DNA from: Aurantimicrobium sp.
Lineage (GTDB): Bacteria; Actinomycetota; Actinomycetes; Actinomycetales; Microbacteriaceae
DNA length: 64,000 nucleotides
Direction: 5' to 3'
Assembly: GCA_024644865.1 (NCBI GenBank)
Contig: JAHEGZ010000005.1
Location: 16,271-80,270, forward strand
The translations under genes and the position numbers were made by a program. The notes under the pieces are model-generated. The model worked only from the letters and a program-made list of their open reading frames with translations. It searched no databases and was not told the DNA's origin. Below are positions 51,582 through 59,184 of the stretch, piece by piece; the first letter of the stretch is position 1, and every line of letters starts with the position of its first letter.

Positions 51582-53030
51582 CTAGACGCGCCTGCGAAGA
51601 CGACTTGCGACCGCGATAAGTGTGCCTAGACCGATCAACCCCAGGGCGAACACGGGGAGCACTCCGAACGATAAACCAGTGTTGGGGATCGGTTCAGGCG
51701 CCGCGCAATTCGTGACGTCGACCTCAAAATCGAAAGTGCCCGATGCTTGCTCCGACCCGTTCGTCGCAGTGACGGTATAAGTAGTTCGGCTGAGGTTTGT
51801 CGTGGGCGTTCCCGAGAACTCACCGGTGGTCGCATCGAACGTGAATGCACCGGGCAGGCTCGGTGAAATTGCAAAAGTAGGCGCGGCTGTGAAGCCGTTG
51901 GCAATCCAGTCGAGACCGCTGGTGTACAGGCCGCAGGTGTCCGTCAGAAGTGGCGTGTTCGACGCAACCAAGAACGGTTGCGGTGGATTTGGGCATGGCG
52001 TCGTCCCGGTTACTGCAAACGTAAACGTTGCCTGCTTGGACTGACTGCCTGCCGTCGCCGTAACCGTGTAGGTGGTTTGTGAAAGGGTTGCCGTCGGTGT
52101 CCCGGCGAACTCACCCGAGTCGGCATCGAATGTGAAGTCACTTGAGAGCGCCGGGGTAATGCTAAACGTCGGTGCGCTTGCAAAGTTGGATGCGGTCCAG
52201 TCGAGCGAACTCACAAACGGTTCGCAGGTGGTCGCGGCTTGTGACGAGTGGCCCGGGCGAAGATCTGGCGGAAAACTGATGAGTGACTCATCGGGAGCGA
52301 CAAACCGAGCGATGGCCATGTTGTCGAACTCGAAACCACCGCCGGAGCCTTGGCTAAATACAATCGTGTCGAAATTTAGGCCACCGGTCGCCACAAGGTG
52401 AACGTAGGCAAAGGGTTCGCGACCACCACCACAGGTCGCCGAGGTGCGAACCGGATTGCCGTAGTAGTCGCAGGTGTCGTAGGTGGTGCCGTCGAGTGCT
52501 CGGATCGTCCCGGATCCGCCGTTCAGCATGGTGACAAGCGATGCCGTGCTGAAGGTGCCCACAAGCCTGCCGCCCGTGCCACCCGAGTAGAGCTTGATGG
52601 AGTTGCGTGCGTCTCCGGCCGACCACCAAAATCCCAAGTATGTTTCGGCTTGGTTCAACGACAGCGTCACTGTCGAATTGGTCTCGACCGAGACATATTT
52701 GGTGCCGTTGCCCGAAGGTCGCGTGACCGCGGCCGAGCCGACACCGGCGGTTGCGCCACCGAAGGCATCCGCGTTCTTGATGCGACACCCGGCACCCGAA
52801 CCGCTGACGGTTATCGTGCCCACGGTTGGCCAGGTCGTCGGGCAGGCGGTTCCGGCGGTGAAGGTGTCAAAAGTTTCGACGATGGCGCCGTTGGTAAATG
52901 TGTTCATCACGTTCGGGCCCGACAGATAGAAATCTACGGTTTCGGGAGTCGCCGCCTGAGCAGCACTTACCGAGCCCAGCACCATCGCGATGCCCGCGAT
53001 GAAAGCCATGACCAGATTGCGGATGCGCAT
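51582..53030 (-). CDS. secreted surface protein with two Ig-like repeats and PNTG anchor
   Basis: 482 residues. Signal peptide (about 1-26, ending AQAAT). An N-terminal region of about 230 residues is beta-rich, with paired cysteines. Two repeats of about 75 residues follow, each opening with a cysteine (CEPFVSSLDW and CGLYTSGLDW) and containing a FTFDADSGEFAGTPT / FTFDATTGEFSGTPT core, typical of He_PIG putative Ig domains. The C-terminus has IPNTG, a hydrophobic stretch and RLRRR, a sortase-type signal like the one on the surface protein at 31843. Probably a wall-attached adhesin or structural protein. Confidence 0.75.
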   Translation of the reverse strand: MRIRNLVMAFIAGIAMVLGSVSAAQAATPETVDFYLSGPNVMNTFTNGAIVETFDTFTAGTACPTTWPTVGTITVSGSGAGCRIKNADAFGGATAGVGSAAVTRPSGNGTKYVSVETNSTVTLSLNQAETYLGFWWSAGDARNSIKLYSGGTGGRLVGTFSTASLVTMLNGGSGTIRALDGTTYDTCDYYGNPVRTSATCGGGREPFAYVHLVATGGLNFDTIVFSQGSGGGFEFDNMAIARFVAPDESLISFPPDLRPGHSSQAATTCEPFVSSLDWTASNFASAPTFSITPALSSDFTFDADSGEFAGTPTATLSQTTYTVTATAGSQSKQATFTFAVTGTTPCPNPPQPFLVASNTPLLTDTCGLYTSGLDWIANGFTAAPTFAISPSLPGAFTFDATTGEFSGTPTTNLSRTTYTVTATNGSEQASGTFDFEVDVTNCAAPEPIPNTGLSFGVLPVFALGLIGLGTLIAVASRLRRRV

Positions 53031-53088
53031 GCTCGTAAACCCCCGTTGGTTTCGTGTCCTACGAAACCGATGCTAGCGGGCGAAAGTC

Positions 53089-54447
53089 TCAGGAGACAGA
53101 AGCAGATCCGCCGAGACCGGGGCCGCGGCGGCGGTTGCGTGACCGGTTGCGCGAACGCGCTGGGTTGTTGCCGTCGTGGTGTTCTCCGGCAGCTTCGCGA
53201 GTAGGGCGCTCGGTGGCCGGCTTGCTCGCGCGAGGTTCACGCTCGACGCCCTTGGTCGGTGGAGTCGACTTGAGGCGACCGCGCGTGCCCTCGGGAATGT
53301 CCAGATCAGTAAACAGGTGCGCCGACGAGGAATACGTCTCGGTGGGTTCGGGCTGACCAAACTCGAGTGCGCGGTTGATGAGCGCCCATTTGTGCAGGTC
53401 TTCCCAGTCAACGAACGTCACGCAGATACCGGTCTTACCGGCGCGACCAGTACGGCCGGCACGGTGCAGGTAGGTCTGGTCTTCATCGGGGATGGTGTGG
53501 TTGATGACGTGAGTGACGTCGTCAACGTCGATTCCTCGCGCTGCCACGTCGGTCGCGATGAGAATGTCTTTTTTGCCGGCTTTGAAGGCGGCCATCGAGC
53601 GCTCGCGAGCCTCCTGACTCATGTCACCGTGCACGGCGACGGCGGGGAACCCGCGGTCGGCAAGTTCTTCTACCAGGCGTGATGCCGCCCGCTTGGTGCG
53701 AGTGAAAATGACGGTCTTGCCACGGCCGTTAGCCTGCAGGATGCGCGCAATTACTTCGTCTTTGTCGAGCGAGTGTGCGCGGTAAACGAGGTGCTTGATG
53801 TTCGCCTGCGTGATGCCCTCGTCGGGGTCGGTCGCGCGAATGTGAATCGGCTTGTTCATGAACTTTCGAGCAAGTGCGACAATCGGGCCGGGCATCGTTG
53901 CCGAGAAGAGCATGGTGTGACGGTTCTCGGGAACCTGAGCAAAGATTTTCTCGATGTCTGACAAGAATCCCAGATCGAGCATTTTGTCGGCCTCGTCGAG
54001 AACGATTTCTTGAACATCCTTGAGGCTGAGCAGTCGCTGGTTGGCAAGATCGAGAAGGCGGCCCGGGGTTCCGACGATGATCTGAGCGCCAGCTTTGATC
54101 TGCTCGATTTGCCCTTCGTAGGCCTTGCCGCCGTAAATCGAGGCGACCATGGTGTTGCGGTTGCCCGTGGCGAGCTCGAGGTCTTCAGTTACCTGAACGC
54201 ACAGTTCGCGCGTCGGCACCACAATGAGCGCCTTGACACCCTTCTCGGGGTCAACGCCAAGGCGTTGAATGAGGGGAAGTCCGAAGCCGAAAGTCTTTCC
54301 GGTACCGGTCTTGGCCTGGCCGATGATGTCCTGGCCGCCGAGTGCTAGCGGGATGGTCTGCTCCTGAATCGGAAAGGGCTCAAGAATGCCCTTGGCCTCG
54401 AGTGCTGCCGCAATGTCGGGCTCAATGCCCAAGTCAATAAAAGTCAT
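53089..54447 (-). CDS. DEAD-box RNA helicase (RhlE-like)
   Basis: 452 residues. Q motif around FPIQEQTIP, Walker A QAKTGTGKT, PTRELC, VLDEADKMLDLGF, SAT and the second-domain motifs TRTKRAA, VAVHGDMSQ and HRAGRTGRAG are all intact. A basic Arg/Asn-rich tail of about 100 residues (RNRSRNRRRGPG) probably binds RNA. Such helicases help ribosome assembly and mRNA turnover, often at low temperature. ATG at 54447 follows a long structured leader described separately. By position it corresponds to the helicase next to the DUF3107/MiaE_2 genes in other actinobacteria. Confidence 0.93.
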   Translation of the reverse strand: MTFIDLGIEPDIAAALEAKGILEPFPIQEQTIPLALGGQDIIGQAKTGTGKTFGFGLPLIQRLGVDPEKGVKALIVVPTRELCVQVTEDLELATGNRNTMVASIYGGKAYEGQIEQIKAGAQIIVGTPGRLLDLANQRLLSLKDVQEIVLDEADKMLDLGFLSDIEKIFAQVPENRHTMLFSATMPGPIVALARKFMNKPIHIRATDPDEGITQANIKHLVYRAHSLDKDEVIARILQANGRGKTVIFTRTKRAASRLVEELADRGFPAVAVHGDMSQEARERSMAAFKAGKKDILIATDVAARGIDVDDVTHVINHTIPDEDQTYLHRAGRTGRAGKTGICVTFVDWEDLHKWALINRALEFGQPEPTETYSSSAHLFTDLDIPEGTRGRLKSTPPTKGVEREPRASKPATERPTREAAGEHHDGNNPARSRNRSRNRRRGPGLGGSASVS

Positions 54448-54481
54448 AGAAAAAACGCCTGTACCTAGTGAGAAAAGAGTT

Positions 54482-54499
54482 CTACGCCTCGTTTTTCAT
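54482..54499 (-). CDS. leader ORF 2 of the helicase mRNA (5 codons)
   Basis: Reads MKNEA and ends in TAG, which is the end of arm B. It begins within the stop codon of leader ORF 1. It has no ribosome-binding site of its own, so it would depend on reinitiation. Translation is inferred only. Confidence 0.25.
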   Translation of the reverse strand: MKNEA

Positions 54500-54528
54500 C
54501 ACCTACAGGCGTAGGGCCGCGAATCCAT
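54499..54528 (-). CDS. leader ORF 1 of the helicase mRNA (9 codons)
   Basis: Reads MDSRPYACR then TGA. It spans arm A of the leader, so a ribosome on it would block both alternative stems. The stop codon and the start of the second small ORF overlap by one base (TGATG), an arrangement of coupled translation. A GAAGGG lies about 13 nt before the ATG, a rather distant ribosome-binding site. Seen in sequence; translation is inferred. Confidence 0.3.
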   Translation of the reverse strand: MDSRPYACR

Positions 54529-54587
54529 CGTTCTGCAGCAACCCTTCAAGTCTACCCCGCGCGCCTATATATATTCCGAACAAGGCA

Positions 54588-54599
54588 TAAGCTGGATTC
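54588..54599 (+). promoter_or_regulatory. leaderless-type -10 element for the MiaE_2 gene
   Basis: TAAGCT at 54588-54593, 6 nt, then GTG at 54600. It stands back to back with the promoter region of the helicase. Confidence 0.55.
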
Positions 54600-55316
54600 G
54601 TGTTTGAGTGGTTCCGTAAGCGTCGCGCCAAGGTGGCAACCCTGGCTCTGACTCCACGCTCAGAACAATCGGATTCCAGTGGAAAAATCGACCTGGTCGA
54701 CATCTCGCCAGACGCGATTTCTTACCTCGGTCAGGTGGCCTACTTCGAACTGTCCGTGTTTGAGTCGCTTACTCGCGCAGTGAGTGAAGCGCCCGACTTA
54801 GCCCATAAGGCCGATTTGAGCTTGGTTGCGGGGGAGGCACTGGCCAAGCACCACGGAATGGTCGAGATCCTGCGTCAACTCAAGGTCGAACCGGCCGCCG
54901 CGATGCAACCCTTCACCGCCGACATCGACCGGTTTGAGTCGTTGACCGTGGGGCGTGATTGGTACGAAACGCTCCTGGGTGTCTACCTGACCAGCAGCTT
55001 CTTGAATGAATTCTTCTTAGCCCTGGCTGGTTCACTCAAGAAAAAGCAGCGCGAAACGGTTCACGAAATCTTGAGTACCGACCGCACGGGTGAGGTGCTC
55101 GCCTCCGCAATTCGCAAGGGCATTGTGGCAGACCCCAAGCTGGCCTCACGCCTGGCCATGTGGGGTCGTCGCCTGATGGGCGACACTCAGCTGGTTGCTC
55201 GAAGTGCTCTTCGACTTTCGGGTGATGGATCAGAAGAGTCGCGACTCGAGCCGGTCTTTACTGATCTGATGGGCGCCCACTCCAAGCGAATGGATGCGCT
55301 CGGGCTCACTGCCTAA
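54600..55316 (+). CDS. ferritin-like (MiaE_2-type) diiron protein
   Basis: 238 residues, almost entirely helical. After a short N-terminal tail the helix pairs carry potential diiron ligands, seen in FELSVFESLTRAV, VAGEALAKHHGMVEIL, and FLNEFFLALAG. This matches the MiaE_2 ferritin-like family named after the tRNA hydroxylase MiaE, but substrate activity has not been shown for it. Present in most actinobacteria next to DUF3107 and a DEAD-box helicase. GTG start fixed by the leaderless-type -10. Confidence 0.8.
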   Translation: MFEWFRKRRAKVATLALTPRSEQSDSSGKIDLVDISPDAISYLGQVAYFELSVFESLTRAVSEAPDLAHKADLSLVAGEALAKHHGMVEILRQLKVEPAAAMQPFTADIDRFESLTVGRDWYETLLGVYLTSSFLNEFFLALAGSLKKKQRETVHEILSTDRTGEVLASAIRKGIVADPKLASRLAMWGRRLMGDTQLVARSALRLSGDGSEESRLEPVFTDLMGAHSKRMDALGLTA

Positions 55317-55342
55317 GCACGCCCGAATCTTGCGCCGACCGG

Positions 55343-55645
55343 TCAGGCTCGGCGCGCACCCTTGACGGCTGCCTCGAAGGCTGCCTCATCATGCTTTTTC
55401 CGCCTGCGAACCAACCAGACGTCGACAACGATGCTCTTGATGGCGACAAGGCCGAAAGTGATTACCCAGATCCACGGGCTGTTGTAGGGCATCCGTAGCC
55501 AGGTCAGAATCTCCCAGATCACAGCGGCACCAGCGGTAGCCAGGCCCGGAATCACAACTGCACCCGTCATGTTGCGACCGGGCAGGCTGTAGCGAACAAC
55601 GAGTCCGATGATCAAACCACCAAGGGCGACAAACAGAAGTTCCAT
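55343..55645 (-). CDS. small membrane protein of unknown function
   Basis: 100 residues: three hydrophobic segments (about 3-20, 28-46 and 58-76) and a basic tail with RRRKKHDEAAFEAAVKGARRA. No family recognised. It follows the DUF3107 gene by 15 nt and may share its transcript. It converges with the MiaE_2 gene. Confidence 0.6.
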   Translation of the reverse strand: MELLFVALGGLIIGLVVRYSLPGRNMTGAVVIPGLATAGAAVIWEILTWLRMPYNSPWIWVITFGLVAIKSIVVDVWLVRRRKKHDEAAFEAAVKGARRA

Positions 55646-55660
55646 GGTGCTGGAGTCTCG

Positions 55661-55885
55661 TTAGGCTACGAAGCCGACACGACGAACCTTGTCGTCACCG
55701 ATTTCAACAAATCCGAGGGTTGCGGTGGGAATGAGGTAGACCTTGCCTGCCTCATCGCTGAGCTTCAGGAACGGTGCGCTGCCACTGAGCGCTGCAGCAA
55801 CTGCGCTCTCGATGTTTGCAGCGGAGTCCGAGCTCTCAAAACTGAGTTCACGGGCGGTGTTCACGATGCCGATGCGGATTTCCAC
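55661..55885 (-). CDS. DUF3107 protein
   Basis: 74 residues beginning with GTG: a strand (EIRIGIVN), an acidic helix (DSAANIESAVAAAL) and three strands, the layout of DUF3107. It is an actinobacterial marker protein (Rv3208A-like) of unknown role. An AAAGG ribosome-binding site lies 8 nt upstream of the start. Confidence 0.85.
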   Translation of the reverse strand: MEIRIGIVNTARELSFESSDSAANIESAVAAALSGSAPFLKLSDEAGKVYLIPTATLGFVEIGDDKVRRVGFVA

Positions 55886-55947
55886 GTTCAGACAACCTTT
55901 CGTCGATTCATCTGCAACATTACCTCTTCGCTGTCAGTGCCAACCGC

Positions 55948-55960
55948 TACCGTGGTTCTG
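55948..55960 (+). promoter_or_regulatory. possible leaderless-type -10 element for the adnA-like gene
   Basis: TACCGT at 55948-55953 lies 7 nt before the ATG at 55961. The spacing is one longer than in the other cases, so this is less certain. Confidence 0.35.
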
Positions 55961-58900
55961 ATGCCTTCACAGCCCACTTCTGCCCCCAGTTCGGCCCCCG
56001 AGTCCGGCCCCGCTTTTAGCGCTCCGGCCGAGGTTTTTCGTGCTGTCACTCTCGACCACTCTCAGACCGCAGTCGTGCAATTAGGGCCTCGCGACAGCGC
56101 CGCTGTGCTGGGTGCTCCGGGCTCCGGCAAAACCGCAACCCTGATTGAGTTCGTTGCCAGTCGCGTTGAGCAACACCAGATCAGCGCCGACCACATTCTC
56201 GTCCTCACTCCGCAGCGTTTGGCCGCCAACCGCCTGCGGCTCGCGCTCGCAGAACGACTTCGCGTTGCCACAAACGGGCCGCTTGCCCGCACGCCCATGT
56301 CGGTCGCGTTCTCGCTGGCTGCCGAGGGTGCCATGGCACGCGGCGTCGAGCCGCCGCGCATGCTCACCGGCGCCGAACAAGACAAAATCCTTGCCGACCT
56401 GCTCAAGCATGAAAACCGAGGTGTCGCGTGGCCTGCAGAGCTCGGTCTTGAGGTGCGCCAGAGTCGCATCTTCCGCACCGAACTGCGCGATCTCTTTGCT
56501 CGCAGCACTGAGCTGGGGCTCAGCCCAGCAGCTTTGCGTGGGCTCGGTGTCGAACGCGGGGTTCCCGAGTGGGTTGCCGCTGCCGACTTCTGGATGGGCG
56601 AATACGAAGACGCCCTGGCGCTGGGGCGATCCGAGCACTTCGACATCGCCACTCTCATGCGTCAGGCCGCGGTGGCTCTCGCCGATCCATCCGTGATGGC
56701 GGGTGTGCGTGTTGTCGTTGTCGACGACGCCCAAGAACTCACAGTCGGAGCAATCGAAATCCTGCGCCAGTTCGCCGCTCGCGGTGTGCCGGTGGTCATC
56801 TTCGGCGACCCCGACGAAACGGCAACCACGTTCCGTGGCGCCACGCCTACCGTTCTGGGTGCGCTCGCCGAAACCCTCGCCGTCCCCGCCCGGCGATTCG
56901 AGCTTTCATTCGTGTATCGCCACGGCCCTTCGGTACGACGACTCGTCAGCGACATTGTGGGCCGAACCGGTGTGAACCGGGCCGGCCCTCAGCGCGCTGC
57001 AACGGTGGCCGAGGCGGTGCTCGCCGCCGGGAATGAATCGGGCCTTTCGGTCATGCTGCGCAGTAGCCGCGCATCCGAATCCGCCGCCATCGCAAGGCGA
57101 CTTCGCGAATTTCACATTCACCAGGGCGTCGACTTCGCCAAGATGGCCGTCATCGTGCGATCCGGGCGTGAAGTTCCCGACCTCGCTCGTTCGCTCGCCG
57201 TCGCCGAGGTGCCCACGCGCACGCTCGTCTCCGACCGCACCCTCAATGACCAGGCGATTTCGCGCGACTTGCTTCGCGTTGTGGCTGTCGCGGTCGGCAT
57301 GCGGTCCATCGACTCGAATTCTGCCGTCGACATGCTTACCAGCCCCCTTGTCGGGCTGAGCATCATCGAAGTGCGTCGCCTTCGTCAGGCACTTCGCCAC
57401 GACGAGCTCGCCGATGGCGGAAAGCGCACAGGTGAACAGCTGTTACCGCTGGCCATTGCCGGTGAAGTCTTGGTGGCTGGGTTCGACATGCGTGCCGCCC
57501 GCAAGCTGTCGTCGCTCGTCGAGCTACTGGCTCGGTTGCGCACGATGCCCAGCGCCACCATCGAAGAACTCCTCTGGGAGGTGTGGTCGCACTCCGGTCT
57601 GGCCGCCGCCTGGAGTGCCGAGGCTGCGGGCACGGGCGTCATCGCAGACGAGGCGAATCGCAATCTCGATGCGGTCCTGGCGCTCTTTACCGCGGCCCGC
57701 CGGTTTGTCGAGCGGGAACCCTCGCGCCGCCCGCAAGACTTCATCGCTACCGTGCTGGCCTCCGAGGTTCCCGAAGACACTTTGGCCAGTCAGTCCGAGG
57801 TCGATGCGGTGCTCGTGTGCACTCCGGCTGCGGTCATCGGCGCCGAGTTTGATGTCGTGGTTGTCGCCTCGGTTCAAGACGGTGGCTGGCCAAATTTGCG
57901 TCTGCGCAGCTCATTGCTGCACGCCAACGCGCTCACCCGCGAGAAGCGAGACCTTATCGACGAGCGCAAAGACGTGCTCGACGACGAACTGCGCATGTTA
58001 GCCCTTGCTGTGTCTCGTGCCCGACGTCACCTGATCGTCTCCTCGCGCTCCGGGGCCGACGAGGTCGAGTCGCCGTTCGTTCGTCTTGCCGTGAAGCACC
58101 TGCCCCAGGGTGAAGAATCCGTCAACCGCGCTGACTCCACCGAGCAGTATCCGCTGAGCCTGCGCGGAATGGTCGGGCACCTGCGGCGCGAGCTCGTGAC
58201 CGAGCTGCGTGAGCATCCCGAGGGAAACGAGCGCGCGCGCGACCGTGCCGCCGCGCTGGCGGCGCTTGGGCGCAACAGCGTTGCGGGCGCGCATCCTGAT
58301 TTGTGGCTGGGGTTGCTCGATCCATCCACGCCCCACGACCTCTCGCTCAAAGACGGCACCGACGCCGAGTTGGTGCACGTTTCGCCGTCGAGCCTCGAAA
58401 AGTGGGAAGACAACCAGCTCAGCTGGTTTATCGACCGCACGGTGGGCTGGCAGGGTGGTTCCTCGGCCGGAATCGGCACCCTCGTGCACGCCGTTTTTGA
58501 GCGATCGTTCCGTGACCCGTCGATGTCGCTCGATGTCGAAGACATGTGGCAGCAGATTGCTCCCCAGTGGAGCGAGCTGGCCATCACCCCGGAGTGGGAG
58601 TCGGAGCGTTCAAAGGTGCGCGTCAAAAAGATGCTCGCCGGGCTTGCCGACTACATTCGCGACTTCAACGCGTCCGGTCGCACCGTGGTCGACATGGAGT
58701 GCACGATTTCGATCAACCTCGAAGGCGGCAACCTCAGCGGTCGCGTTGACCGTCTCGAGCAGCTCCCCGACGGCTCGATTGAAATCGTTGACCTCAAGAC
58801 GTCGAAATACCCGGTCAGCAAAAAAGAAGGCGAAGAGCACTTGCAGCTCGCGTGCTATCAGTTCGCTTTGGTCAACGGTGGATTCGCCGAGGTCACCGAT

Positions 58901-59182
58901 TCCACCGCCTCGTCCGGCGCCAAACTGCTCTATCTCAACAAAGACAGCGGCGACGTGTTCACTTATGACGAGATCGTGCAAACCGCTTTCGAGCCCGAAG
59001 ATTCCGAGCGCGAAACCGTGGCTCCTCGCTCTGCGGCGCAAATGCGCGAACTCATCGCCAAGGCCATTCAGGGCATGGGCGGCAGCGAGTTCTCTGCGGT
59101 CGTCTACACCCGCGAGGTCAAGGGTGAGTTTGACAGCGGCTGGTCGAAGCGCATTCACGTCATCCAGGCGGTGACGGCCTAA
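55961..59182 (+). CDS. AdnA-like helicase-nuclease subunit
   Basis: 1073 residues. Walker A is GAPGSGKTATLIEF near residue 45. The other UvrD-type motifs are weak: VVVVDDAQEL in place of the DEYQD box and IFGDPDETATTFRGA in place of GDPNQAIYGFRGA. A RecB-like nuclease at the C-terminus has GTLVHAVFER, GRVDRLEQ and IEIVDLKTSK, with the Asp-Leu-Lys active site. In mycobacterial AdnAB the AdnA partner carries a weaker motor, and the gene order, A then B, is the same. Together they process double-strand breaks. ATG at 55961 is used; an in-frame GTG lies 8 codons upstream. Confidence 0.85.
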   Translation: MPSQPTSAPSSAPESGPAFSAPAEVFRAVTLDHSQTAVVQLGPRDSAAVLGAPGSGKTATLIEFVASRVEQHQISADHILVLTPQRLAANRLRLALAERLRVATNGPLARTPMSVAFSLAAEGAMARGVEPPRMLTGAEQDKILADLLKHENRGVAWPAELGLEVRQSRIFRTELRDLFARSTELGLSPAALRGLGVERGVPEWVAAADFWMGEYEDALALGRSEHFDIATLMRQAAVALADPSVMAGVRVVVVDDAQELTVGAIEILRQFAARGVPVVIFGDPDETATTFRGATPTVLGALAETLAVPARRFELSFVYRHGPSVRRLVSDIVGRTGVNRAGPQRAATVAEAVLAAGNESGLSVMLRSSRASESAAIARRLREFHIHQGVDFAKMAVIVRSGREVPDLARSLAVAEVPTRTLVSDRTLNDQAISRDLLRVVAVAVGMRSIDSNSAVDMLTSPLVGLSIIEVRRLRQALRHDELADGGKRTGEQLLPLAIAGEVLVAGFDMRAARKLSSLVELLARLRTMPSATIEELLWEVWSHSGLAAAWSAEAAGTGVIADEANRNLDAVLALFTAARRFVEREPSRRPQDFIATVLASEVPEDTLASQSEVDAVLVCTPAAVIGAEFDVVVVASVQDGGWPNLRLRSSLLHANALTREKRDLIDERKDVLDDELRMLALAVSRARRHLIVSSRSGADEVESPFVRLAVKHLPQGEESVNRADSTEQYPLSLRGMVGHLRRELVTELREHPEGNERARDRAAALAALGRNSVAGAHPDLWLGLLDPSTPHDLSLKDGTDAELVHVSPSSLEKWEDNQLSWFIDRTVGWQGGSSAGIGTLVHAVFERSFRDPSMSLDVEDMWQQIAPQWSELAITPEWESERSKVRVKKMLAGLADYIRDFNASGRTVVDMECTISINLEGGNLSGRVDRLEQLPDGSIEIVDLKTSKYPVSKKEGEEHLQLACYQFALVNGGFAEVTDSTASSGAKLLYLNKDSGDVFTYDEIVQTAFEPEDSERETVAPRSAAQMRELIAKAIQGMGGSEFSAVVYTREVKGEFDSGWSKRIHVIQAVTA

Positions 59183-59184
59183 CC

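Larger units (their letters stand above)
54448..54545 (-). promoter_or_regulatory. structured leader of the DEAD-box helicase: candidate attenuator
   Basis: On the minus strand the leader contains arm A (CCTACGCCTGTAGG, 54515-54502), arm B (AGGCGTAG, 54489-54482) and arm C (TACAGGCGT, 54463-54455). A can pair with B (8 bp) or with C (9 bp), but not both, and A also folds on itself (CCTAC/GTAGG). C is followed at once by a run of six U and then by the ATG. A:C is thus terminator-like and also hides the AGG that is the best ribosome-binding site. Two small ORFs cross arms A and B. A promoter is not clear; TAGACT at 54554-54549 is one candidate -10. Confidence 0.5.
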
